Positions 35,065 through 45,299 of a DNA stretch of 64,000 bases are shown one piece after another. The notes under the pieces were generated by a model. It was not told the DNA's origin, made no database searches, and was given only the letters and a program-made list of their open reading frames with translations. How positions within the stretch are numbered: position 1 is the stretch's first letter; each line of letters opens with the position of its first letter. The position numbers and the translations under genes are program-made. Origin of the DNA: Capsicum annuum (Eukaryota; Streptophyta; Magnoliopsida; Solanales; Solanaceae); assembly GCF_002878395.1 (NCBI RefSeq), contig NC_061116.1, positions 123,503,930 to 123,567,929 on the forward strand. Reading direction: 5' to 3'.

Positions 35065-35211
35065 GCTTGGGCATTTGAAGTTATTCCTCCCTCGAAAGAA
35101 GGTCAAGGATTACCCAGATGAGGTATCTCATCCAAGGATCCTTAGGTGGTTGGCTGCAAAGAGAAACACAAGAATTAAGGATGTTGATAGCTTTAACCTC
35201 CGGATGATACA
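35065..35211 (+). pseudogene. Pseudogene A, second exon
   Basis: Bounded by TTTTTTAG and GTAAGT. It encodes 'AWAFEVIPPSRKKVKDYPDE' then 'HPRILRWLAAK', open throughout, and is parallel to the second exon of pseudogene B ('AWAFEVIPYLRQQV', 'PKILRWLSPK'). Confidence 0.75.
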
Positions 35212-35264
35212 GTAAGTCTTTTTTCAAGTAAAATAATTTAATTCAAAGAAAGATATTAAAATAA

Positions 35265-35560
35265 ATAATTCATATGTTGCAACAGATTGGTAATCTTTTA
35301 TAATTTATCTTAACAGATTACCTGTATGGTGCAACAGATTAGTAATCTATAATGATAGATGAGTCATTTTTCACAACGGATTACCCATATGTTACGTTGG
35401 TTCTTTGAACCCGACTTAACAGATTCCCCATCTACTACAACTAATACATTAGATGGGTAATCTGATGCAACAATGGGTAATCTATTGCCACATATGAATC
35501 ATCTATTGCACCATAAAGATCATCTATTGCATAAGTTGTCTGTGTTAACACATTTTCCAA
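35265..35560. repeat. Palindrome-repeat cluster 4, within intron of pseudogene A
   Basis: Eight or more degenerate copies with the exact core at 35275-35284. They fill most of the intron 35212-35609. Confidence 0.82.
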
Positions 35561-36250
35561 CTGACTGTAAATTATTATTTGATTTAAACATATCTATCTT
35601 TTTTTTAGATTGTGCATCTATGGATCGTGCCTACTGAGCAAGAGTTGAGAATGACTTTTTTTATTTCTCTAAGTCTTGTTAATACAATAGCAAACCCAAC
35701 GGTGGAGTTAATAAGGAATAATTGGCTGGAGCAACAGCCATAAGAAGAGCAGTTAGGCAAGGTCAGCCTAATGTTGAAGCTCTTCATGACCAATCTACTG
35801 CAATAGATTGGGGTGCTGCTTTTGGGGGTGTTGCTGGTGGAGTTATTTATGTTGGTGGTAGTCATGTTTTTGCTACTTCTATTCGTGATTATGCATATTT
35901 TGATGCTCAAGAAAAAATAAATATATTTTAAATCACCCCTATATTGGTCCCTCTCACCCTTACACCGGTCCCTTTAACCTTTATAGTGGTCCCTCTCACC
36001 CCTCTTCATCCTTATGTTCTCATTACAAATGCAACGAGTGCATGGACAGACAAGATAAACTCTTTTAGTTGAGGAATTGAAATTCAAGAGGGGTGTCATA
36101 CTATCCAAGAAGGTGAGTGAGCCATACACTCCTACAGTGGCGGTTAGGAAGAAGAAAAGAGCAATTAGACATATACTCTTAGTTATGAAACCAAAAAATT
36201 AGAAACTCCTTCCTCCAAAAGTTTTTGAAATTCAGGGACCATTGAAGAAG

Positions 36251-36255
36251 GTGGA
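36251..36255. repeat. Target duplication of solo LTR (left)
   Basis: GTGGA, identical to 38697-38701. Confidence 0.9.
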
Positions 36256-38696
36256 TGTAATTCCTCGAAAATGGGTCCCGAGATGTCACACGGTGCTTAA
36301 GACTACGAGTAGCCTCAAGCTAACCCTGTATGCCTTCTACTAAATCTGAAACTCATAATAGAGAAATATAACCATAAAAGCAACGTTGAAGTCTGCCATA
36401 TCTAAGCTAAAATTATATGAACGTAATATCTGAAAATACTTGACTTAAAGTATGGACAATCAACACTGAAAATCTAAATCATAACTAGCAGTCTGACAAG
36501 CCTCTACTACTAACAACTAGAGAGCCACTGGGACAAACCCCCAACTGACTCAAACTAACTGAAAATACTGAATCAAATACTTTAATAAGTTGGAAAACTG
36601 ATTAACTGGGTCCCCAAACTATGAGGACTCACCAACTGTCGGGATGTAGAAGGAGATGCTCGAAATCACTCACGCTGCTAAACTGAGCACCTGGACCTAC
36701 ATTATTAAACAATGTAGTGCATAGACATATATGTGGATCAGTATTTTTGGAATGTATTTAGCATGTGAGGGTGAATGCATAATTAAAACAATACCTCAAC
36801 AGCAATATAAACTTGTAAAGAATGCATGCTAAGTATAGATGACTCATAGCTTGAATAACTGAAAACTGAGAATCATAATCATGAGTAGTAAATCATGTTG
36901 TAAAAATCTTGTGAGTCATAACACTTAGCTCTAAAAGTTGTACTTGTATTCTATCTTTAAATCATGCAGCCAAAGTGTAGAAAGGACTCACTTTTATATC
37001 TATAAACTGAAAGCTAAAATCTCGTAGCTAATATCTTATATAAAGCAATATCTGAATAAAGTTGTGAGCCTTTACACTTGGTTCTAAAAGATTTTCTATT
37101 AGGATTACTCTTTTCTATAGGGAGGTTCTTCTAACCGACATACACTATATGAGCTATCATAGTGTCCAACGTCTAGTTCCTTTATGGGAAAACCTCACAT
37201 TGAGGAGAGGTGTCATACTCTTGCCAAGGAGTATAACCTAAGATAAGTGATCATATCTGTAACTATCATCCATATAGAAATGGGAATAATCTGATAATCT
37301 GAACCTATATTGGCTCGTAGTTTAAGGGCATGTGAACATACCCAACTCGGCTGTAAATACTACTCCTTTTAATTTGTATGCTCATTCTGTAGGAAATCCA
37401 CTTTTAAAACTAGTATAAGGGTTTACAATGAAAACCAATCGTGCATCTATTCACTTTAAACTGTAATAAAACTGTGAAATAGATTCCATATCTTAGCTGA
37501 GATCAAAAGATCAAATCTTAATTGAAATTTGAGTTTAACTAATCATAGGGTACTTAAGGCATAGTCATTCTTGAAATGTCAATATTCAAACTAGGGAGTA
37601 ATAACCCATGCTTCTAATTCATATCAAATCATCATAAAATTCATGCTTGATAATGGAAGTCTTGATAATTCAATTTTAAATCTGGAAAATAAAGTCACAC
37701 GCATAAAAATATAAAAATAGACATGCAATTCAACATCTAAATCGCTTGTAACATCATAATCTTCAAATAGTGATAAGTGGGTATAAACCATAAACTGAAA
37801 TTCATATAATTTCATGTAAAATTCAACTTTAAAACTAGTTTTGGGCACAAGGATGAAAGAATTATCCTTGTTCATAACCCCATATACCTTAATTGATGAA
37901 TAGATAAAGAAACTTGAACTTCGAGTTCCTATTTGTGCTCTTGAAGATTGTTTCTTGAAGATCTTGAACTAGGAATCTTGAATTTTGGGTTATCTTGGAA
38001 AAAGAATAGTGGAAATTTGAATTTATTGAGGTTTAAAATTTAAAGCTCTAGGGTTTCTTGGAGAGAAATTTTGGTAAAAGTGAGCGTATTATGTTTAGAA
38101 TAGGTTTAATCTTTTGTTTTTCAAGATTTGGGGGCTTGGGAAAAGACTAAGTTGCCCTTTGGAAAATTGAGTTCGAAACTAGAAATCCCAATTTTGGACC
38201 GCGGTACGCAGTGGCTTACTGGAAAAAGGATGAGTGCCACTTTGCACTATGGAGCGACGTGGCACTATTGCATTGCGTTATTGGAAAAGGACGAGCGCGA
38301 AATTGCACTCCAATGCGACACGATGACTGCTCTACCGTGATTTTTGACGCGACACTGGCTAATCACGGTGAGCTACTGGAAAGGGACGAGTGTAATTTTA
38401 TGGTTCACCATGATGCAGCATAATTGTGGTGCTTCACTGGAAAGAGGATGATTCCGAACTTGCCTTCCAGCGACGCGGTGCTATCACGTTGGCCTACTGC
38501 CTCACACAAAAAATGCCATAACTTCCCACCTGAGCATCATATTAAGGAAAAATTGATATCATTGGAAAGCTGACTCAATTATCTACACATTGGTGGGTTT
38601 ACAGATGGAAAATTCTAACATATCAAGAGTTATTCAGTTTTAAAGTTGACCCTTGACACACTACGAGCGAAACGAAACTAAGTACGGGGTATTACA
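36256..38696 (-). mobile_element. Solo LTR of a gypsy retrotransposon, 2441 bp, minus strand
   Basis: On the minus strand it runs from TGTAATACCCCGTACTTAG to CGAGGAATTACA, so TG...CA. It is flanked by a perfect 5-bp duplication GTGGA. There is no internal coding region, so recombination between two LTRs has removed it. The part at 38200-38500 has imperfect internal repeats around CTGGAAAAGGACGAG. Short frames in it are not genes. Confidence 0.93.
38200..38500. repeat. Imperfect internal repeats in solo LTR
   Basis: Four to five copies of CTACTGGAAAAGGACGAGTG-like sequence, 65-90 bp apart, each followed by a CGACGCGGTGC-like GC-rich word. Confidence 0.6.
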
Positions 38697-38701
38697 GTGG
38701 A
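38697..38701. repeat. Target duplication of solo LTR (right)
   Basis: GTGGA, identical to 36251-36255. Confidence 0.9.
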
Positions 38702-38884
38702 CATATATGTAGAACTTGACACCAAATAGAAGGTTGTTCTGAGAAATACAATATAAATCTTCACCATAAATACCTTTTCCCCCAGGACTTCAAGATGATG
38801 ACAAATATGGATCAGTGGTACGTGGATACGGTAAGTTTACTTTTCCTAACCTATTCTTCTAATCTACTCCCTGAAGAAGATGAT

Positions 38885-39035
38885 AGATATGGATCATCTA
38901 TTGCAACAGCTGGGTATTCTGATATAACTGGTGGTGGTTCCGTTGTAATAGATTACCCATCTATTGCATAAGTTGCATTAGATGGGTAATCTATTAACAG
39001 ATTTAGAGAACCCTGTGCAATAGATGGACCATCCA
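38885..39035. repeat. Palindrome-repeat cluster 5, within intron of pseudogene A
   Basis: About five degenerate copies (CATCTATTGCAACAGCTGG and TACCCATCTATTGCATAAG forms) inside the intron 38831-39103. Confidence 0.7.
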
Positions 39036-39103
39036 TTGCATCTTTCCATTTTGTATTTTTTAAAATTACTAACCTATTTAAAAATTGTCTTCTTATATCA
39101 CAG

Positions 39104-39823
39104 TATGTTGATGAAATTCTCTACCTCATGAGGGGCAGGCAATTACCATACCCGAAAGCTTATGAAGTTGTCGATAAGATAATGGACCTTAACTTCTACA
39201 ATAATTTTAATGATAGGTACGATGGGATCATTAAGCTAGCATCAACTTTTGATAGCCCAGATTTGATTCATTAGTTTCTGGGTTCAAATGGGATGAAGAT
39301 ATGATTACTTATGTTAGAGGGAAGAGGCCATATCCACACGACAAGTAATAGACCAAATCAAAGAGAATTCTTGTAGTCATAAACATGGAGAAAAAAATAT
39401 TTTCTGGCTGTTGAGATACTGCTCGAGGATGGAATGATGAAGGTTTATGACTGCAACTTGCCTGTCTTCGACGAGGCAAATTTTTTTACCAAGATACAGC
39501 CACTGTTGGCATTATTCTCCAACTTATTGAGGCAGAGTGGACTGGTGAATTATTTGTCAGCAAAAATATTGAAGCAAACATAGGATTTTGAAGGTCGAAA
39601 CAAGGACAAGGACCTTCTAAAAAATGAAATTGGTGCCACACGCGGGTCGTACGTGCTTGCACACTTCAAATATTTGCTAACGGGCATAACAATGTCCAAT
39701 CCAACGACCTTTCTGTGCGACAACACTGTGGCAAGGATGCAAGAGGTCTGGGCTTATAGGGTACTAACTAAATGCTTGAAGCCTGTGTATAAAAAAGAAG
39801 ATGTAGAAACACAAACACCGTGA
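39104..39823 (+). pseudogene. Pseudogene A, last exon: Ulp1-like protease domain without His and Cys
   Basis: Opens after ATATCACAG with 'YVDEILYLMRGRQLPYPKAY' and 'IMDLNFYNNFNDRYDGIIKL'. A stop at about 39271 and a frame change follow. Then 'YFLAVEILLEDGMMKVYDCN' and 'NKDKDLLKNEIGATRGSYVL' follow, ending at TGA 39821. Compared with the Ulp1 pattern (His in H-W/F-x-L-A-V, Asp in V-Y-D, Cys in x-C-G-x-Y), the His is Tyr and the Cys is Arg. The Asp remains. I infer no protease activity even if the frame were open. Confidence 0.72.
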
Positions 39824-39849
39824 CAATTTTTTATATTTGATAAAAATTA

Positions 39850-40140
39850 ATTTTTTTATAATGCAACAAATTGTCTATCTGTTGTAACAGATAGTCTATC
39901 TGTTCTGACATATAGTTCATCTATTGCTGGTCATCTGTTGCATTATGCAGGTGTCTATATCTAAGTCTATCTGTTGCAACAGATAGGTCATCTATTGGAG
40001 CAAATCAAAATAGTAGGAAGAGCCGTTTAATGATTTCCAATAGATGACCTATATATTGCAACATATGTCTAAATCTTTTTTATAATTGCCAATAGATATG
40101 TCGTCTGTTGCAACAGATACATTATCTGTTGCAATATTTG
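39850..40140. repeat. Palindrome-repeat cluster 6, between the two pseudogenes
   Basis: Ten or more copies between the 3' ends of the two convergent pseudogenes. A perfect 20-bp palindrome, CTATCTGTTGCAACAGATAG, lies at 39967-39986. The exact core also occurs at 40107-40116. Confidence 0.9.
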
Positions 40141-40362
40141 AATTTAGTATTTCATTTCAATTATTAAGTTCAATTCTAAGGATAACATTGACAAAATAAA
40201 ATATATTGAAGCCTTCAAAAATTACATGAAATAAATCAACAAATAAATTAAATGTGAAAATTTTTTATGGGTACAGATGATCTACTCAATAAATAAATAA
40301 AAAATTTAAGTTTTTGTGCCAACAATTTCTAAGGAGAGGTTATTACTTTGATAGTAAATATC

Positions 40363-43300
40363 TACTCAATATGGACAAGTTGTTCTTCATCCAGTACTAT
40401 GAAATTTGGCTTTGGTCATCGTGGATCTTTAATGTCGTTTGCGCATGATTTCTGAGTTTTCGCTTCTCTATATTTCCATAAAAGAGTAGCATATCTTTTA
40501 CGGAGTAATCCGACATCAAGTCCATCATTTAGTACTTGTAATTCATCGCTCAAATACTCAGCGTAAGTGGCAACAAAAAGACCAAAATTCATGCGTTTGT
40601 AAAAATCAGATAACCCATATCTCACAATTAATATAAGCGTTGTGAAATTTATGAAATAAAACTAAATCATGATACTTGTTTGTTACTTAGAGGATATCAA
40701 TGGCTTGTTGAGTAATTATTTCAATATATTCTACATCAAATGGATTGCCTTTTTTATCCTGGTATGCTTCAATCGTCGACCAATCATATGAACCTTTTGG
40801 TGTAAAAATCGACTTATATCAAGGTAAGTAGGTAAGATTTTAGCCAGCTTTTGTATCTCAAATGACAGATCAGAATGTCTCCTTTTCGACATCGAGTCTT
40901 AAACTCGGATGCGCCTCTATTTTAGAACGACGACAGCCAATACCCAATGAAATTCATCATCATAATTGATTGGGATATACACTTCATCAACCAAATTTCA
41001 AGGTAAGCCGGCTAGAATGCTAAAACCTTTGATGATGTTGATTAAGCATTTCTCATTTTGGGAAACTTTCGGTTGTTATTGACAATACATATTGTAGGCA
41101 TTATTGATGTAAATTTTGTACAAACGTGTATCTGTATTGTTCTTGTGTTTGCAATTTGGCCGTCTTTTGGAGGTAGTAAAAAATAATATTGATGTGTTGC
41201 ACATATTATCAAATATTTCAGATTACGTGACAAAAAAATTAATACAAATATAATTAAATAAAATATTAATAGTAAGATGTATGACATTTAGACATCATCA
41301 TTCCAGCAAGTTTGGGGTTGTGACATTAAATAGAACTAATTCTTTATTCTGGGATGTGCAACAAAAAAGTCAAACATATCAAAACCAAGACCCAATTCAT
41401 TCACTTTGTAGTGTTCGTCATTTTGTTTTCTTCATGATTTATGTGTTAATGTGATGTTTTTACAACAAGAATAGTATAAATCAATATCTTTAAAAATGAT
41501 TTATGTACCTGTTGGCATGAAGCTTTAACAGCACATCGGAAATCTATTCTGAATACTCGTTGATCAACTTTGTTAGTTTTTTTAGCCTCATTCGAGATGT
41601 TGAATCCTTCAAACAGGTAATTCTTTTATTCTTCTGGACTGATAGGCTTTACTTTTTCTTCATCTTTGGAAGCAGTTGATTGATTATCAACTGAGATACT
41701 ATGTTGTTCGGTAATAGTTTCTACTGTGACATCCACCTAGAAAGCCAAAATTGTCAATGTTAGTCACAGAGAAACAAAAATAGAAAAAGGATAACTCATC
41801 TGTTTTAGCAAATCAAACATGTCTTCCTCCTATTTTAAATTATACCAACAGATTACTTATTTGTTGCAATAGATGGATTATCTGTTGGGATAAATTAAAA
41901 TAGAAGGAAGAACAGTATGATAATTTCCAACAAATGACCCATCTGTTGCAACATATGACTCATATGTTTGGATAAACTAAAATAGTAGAAAGTCTTGATT
42001 TAATTTGTCCCAACAGATGATCCAGTTGTTGCAGCAGATAGGTCATCTGTTGGTACAAATTAAAACAGTAGGAAGAACTGGCTGATTTGCTAAAACAGAT
42101 GAGACATATATTACAACAGATAATGCATTTGATGCAACATGTTAGTAAACTGTTGCAATAGATACATATATCTGTTTGATAATTTTTAGTAGATGCGTCA
42201 TCTGTTGAAACAGATATATAGTCTATTTGTTTATTGAAACGGATGATATATATTTACCTTCTTTAGCTCATGTTGTTCTTCTATGACCCTTGTACATTGA
42301 TCAAAAGTACAAGACAAAGATAGAGGAGTTGCAAACTCTATGACCCTTGATACGAACTCTTCTTTGATGAAATGACACCCCTCTTAGATGTCAATTTCTT
42401 TGCAAAAGCAGTTGATGCATTAATAGCATTAATTACTCCATCATGTTTCACCTTGCAGTCTTGACATTTGCATGCAGAACATTTGCTGGGAGGGGAAAAA
42501 TCTATAAAACCAATATGATCATAATCATAATAGTTTGTTGTTTCAAAAACTATAAGAGGAGCATCATTAGCCCCAACAGCAGCACCACTACCACCACCAA
42601 CAGCTCCATCACCACTAACACCATCAGCAATAACAAGCCCCCCCTCCAAAATTATTATTTTTCTTGTGATGGTTGTTGGTCAAAACAATTCTTTTTTTAT
42701 TCTATTAATGACCTTAGGGTCCGATAAAGTTTGCACTGACCATAAAGTAATAAAAAATCACATCTTTAACTCTTGATTGGTCGAAATAAGCCACGGATGC
42801 ACAATCTAAAATAAATCAGTACATATATTAGAATGATGATTAAATGATTTAAAAAATCATTAATTAAAATAAAAATTTAATTAGAATTAGACTTACTAAT
42901 TCCTTCAGGGGTTAAAGAGATCAAGAAATTTTTACATTTTTATCAGTTTTGGGCGATAACCATCTCAAAATTTTTGGACATGAAACTTCTTCCTGGTAGT
43001 TCACTTGTTGTCTCAAATAAGGAATGACTTCAAATGCCCAAGCCTATAAAATAACATCAATAAATCAAAAGCATTATTAAATAAAAAAATAAATGAATCA
43101 TAATAAAAGAAATATTTATCATGAAAGCCCATGGAAAATCATATAAGTTGACGCCTTTGCCGTTAACGGAATCAACAAATATTTGAAAGTCATTTTGAAG
43201 CTTTCATAACCCTAAGGATAGCTGTTAAATGCCTCAAGATCCTCAGAGAACTTTATTAAACCAAGCAATAGTTGTTGTTAATGTCACTCACCCAAAGAAT

Positions 43301-44066
43301 ATTATGTACAAATCAAACCAAGCACAATAATTGCTTGTGCTTCTTTGAAAGTCTTTTACCTTTCAACGCTTCTATCAAATTTTTATTTTTGAAGCTTGGA
43401 ATAACAAGGGACACCAAGTCATCACCACCACTTGACTTGTTTTTTCTTTTTTTTGGGTGTGTGGGGTGCTTTTTTGGGGTTAGAATAGGTATTCCTTGAG
43501 AAAGGGAAGGAGGATAACATTTTAGTCCAGTAACAATGGTAAACTCCTTCTAACTAAAATAAATAGGCATGCCATAATAATTTATCCACACCTCATTCAT
43601 CTTATCTTTATTTTTATACATTAACCTACGCTTGAGAAGATCATATACCATTTTTCATTTGGAAATGAGCATTGTTGTCCTCCGGCAAATCTAGATATTG
43701 CCTAAAATAGTTTTCCCTTAAATAAGCATTCAACTTTTGTTCTTGAAGTATTTTTCGAAAGGCGTCGAAAGATTTTCCCATGGATGACTTAGCCACGAAA
43801 TCACCAGTTAAATTTATGGCACCATCACACAGCATTCTCACAGGATAACTATCAATGCTGAAGGTTTTGACCAACTCTTCGATGGAAGGGCTATTAGCAT
43901 TTGGATCATCTCTTTTGAAACATTCCTCATCCCCATGTTCATTATCTTCTTCTTTTGATTGAGATAATGCTTGTAAAGCAAGCTTAAAGAGTGCTGGATG
44001 TAGCCTAGTTGCTTCACTTGTTCCTTTACTTGGACTTAATTCAGTTTCTTTTCTTTTGGGAGTCAT
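40363..44066 (-). pseudogene. Pseudogene B: DUF1985/Ulp1-like transposon-associated gene
   Basis: Same architecture as pseudogene A but from a different subfamily, and not split by insertions. Minus-strand exons: (1) 44066 to about 43127, '[15 protein letters not shown]', '[20 protein letters not shown]', 'YDFPWAFM'-type end; (2) about 43048-42906, 'AWAFEVIPYLRQQV'; (3) about 42806-42258, with a Gly-rich run and 'CSACKCQDCKVKHDGVINAI'; (4) 41738-41510; (5) about 41430-41295; (6) about 41186-40690, with 'FHWVLAVVVLK' (catalytic His present) and 'RV-stop-DSM' (Asp present); (7) about 40630-40363, 'MNFGLFVATYAEYLSDELQ'. In the last exon the catalytic Cys of the usual D-C-G-L-F is Phe (N-F-G-L-F). 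Frameshifts (near 43640) and about nine stops disable it. Confidence 0.78.
41790..42245. repeat. Palindrome-repeat cluster 7, within intron of pseudogene B
   Basis: About fifteen degenerate copies, with the exact core at 41944-41953, mixed with the spacer TTTGTCCCAACAGATGA and the phrase AAATTAAAAYAGTAGGAAGA, which recurs about three times. They fill the intron between exons 3 and 4. Confidence 0.85.
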
Positions 44067-44164
44067 ATTATCTAAAAATAATAGGAAAATAAAAAATACT
44101 ATGATTGATTAAAATATAGTTAAACAAAGGACAACAGTAAATCTAACATATACAATATTGTAAA

Positions 44165-44575
44165 ATAACAGTTCCAATAAATCACACATATGTTGCAACA
44201 GGTGTGTTATCGTTGCAACATATAACTAACCTTTTGCAACAGATGAGTAATCTGTTGTAAATAATAAAAACAGTTTCTATACTGTTGTGATTTCTTTCAA
44301 CAGATCACTCATCTATTAAAACAGATGACTAGTCTTGCAACAGATCAACTGCCAATATTGTTTAAATTTCTTCCAACAGAAGCGTCATCTATCACAACAG
44401 ATGAATTATTTCATGGGAGAAATCAAAGTCTTGGACATGTCATTCTGTTGGAATAGTTGATAGGATTTTATCCAACAGATTGTTCATCCGTTGCATCAGA
44501 TGATTCATCTGTTGCATCAGATGGTTCAGTTATTGCATCAAATGGTTCATCTGTTGTAGGAAAAAACCAGTAGCA
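44165..44575. repeat. Palindrome-repeat cluster 8, upstream of pseudogene B
   Basis: About fifteen copies, with the exact core at 44191-44200. The later part has a run of GTTCATCTGTTGCATCAGATG units 19-21 bp apart (44478-44560). It starts about 100 bp before the pseudogene B start codon, as cluster 3 does for pseudogene A. Confidence 0.88.
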
Positions 44576-45237
44576 AGATTTTGTTCAATAGAACAATAGA
44601 ATATCACCATTTAATATCAAATACACCATTTTTACCAAGAACAACAACGAATCAACCCAGCAACACCAACACAACACAAACACCAAGAATATCAACCGTG
44701 ATCAAAAACACCAAAATTGTTATTTAGTTTGTACAAACACAAAAACAAAAATCAAACTTCAAAAAACTCAAAAGACACCAACAAATCGAATCAACAATTC
44801 GACAACAAGAACTACAATAACAAAAAAAAATCATCTTTCACTTCGGAAAGAAAAGAGAAGAAATACCAGAAATTAGATTTTTCTTCAGTCCCCATTTCAA
44901 ATTTAAGTAGCAAATATTGAAATTGTTAACCAGGATTAGAAGAGAAGTTGACTCAAGCTCCTCTTTTTCTTAATAACTAAAAGCCCTAATTTTTTACCTG
45001 TGAAAGAAGAAAAAGGACGATGAAGAACTCGAAGTTGTTGTCGCCGGAGAGCAATGCTATCACGTCGATTGACAGTTAAAAGTTGAAAAGAAACTTGAAG
45101 CGCAACTATTTATTGCCGAGAGGTTGAAGTCATCGGGGATTGAAGGTAGAAATTTCCAGAACTGTTGGTTAGGAGAAGGCTGAGAAAAATAGTTGAGATA
45201 GAAAGAGGGGAAAGACAATTGATTTGGAGAGGAGAGG

Positions 45238-45270
45238 GGTGTGGGTTGATTTGTATTTTTGAAAAGATTA
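45238..45270 (-). promoter_or_regulatory. 5' segment shared with pseudogene A
   Basis: Reverse complement of the 28-bp block upstream of pseudogene A with two mismatches. The flanking 45000-45240 contains a 5'-leader-like stretch rich in CTCTTTC/CTTCTC on the minus strand. Confidence 0.35.
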
Positions 45271-45299
45271 GAAATTTTAGAAAATATTAATCAAGTCCA

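Larger units (their letters stand above)
35610..38830 (+). pseudogene. Pseudogene A, third exon, interrupted by a solo LTR
   Basis: Starts 'IVHLWIVPTEQEL', parallel to 'IVHPWLISTNQEL' of pseudogene B. It then shows a glycine-rich part ('WGAAFGGVAGGVIYVGG') and, in changing frames, 'KRGVILSKKVSEPYTP' and 'VFEIQGPLKKVD'. A solo LTR enters at 36256. Reading resumes at 38697 (DIYVELD) and a donor GTAAGT lies at 38831. Several stops and frame changes occur. Confidence 0.6.
26279..39823 (+). pseudogene. Pseudogene A: DUF1985/Ulp1-like transposon-associated gene, split by two LTR insertions
   Basis: Ulp1-family proteins are cysteine proteases that process SUMO. In plants a large class is carried and amplified by Mutator-like elements, usually with a DUF1985 region ahead of the protease. 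The reading starts MSPKRKD at 26279. It continues through 'LTGDFVVKYQLGKPLDEFRDT' and 'GMPIYFVLKEFSIVIGL' (DUF1985-like) to 27171, and resumes at 34709 after a 7.5-kb LTR element. Exons at 35065-35211, from 35610 (split by a solo LTR at 36256-38696) to about 38830, and 39104-39823 follow with GT/AG borders. The last exon is Ulp1-like: the expected catalytic His in 'H-F-L-A-V' is Tyr (YFLAV near 39405), 'KVYDCN' keeps Asp, and the Cys before 'GSY' is Arg (ATRGSYVLAH near 39640). Stops and frameshifts occur in most exons. Element ends are not defined. Confidence 0.75.

Noticed and set aside
38128..38423. Two overlapping 70-residue frames
   Set aside because: They fall within the solo LTR and follow its internal repeats.
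22985..44575. Palindrome clusters considered as CRISPR arrays
   Set aside because: Plant nuclear DNA, degenerate repeats, no uniform spacers and no cas genes.
44717..44920. 67-residue Lys/Asn/Ser-rich + frame
   Set aside because: Low-complexity A-rich sequence upstream of pseudogene B on the other strand; no conservation visible.
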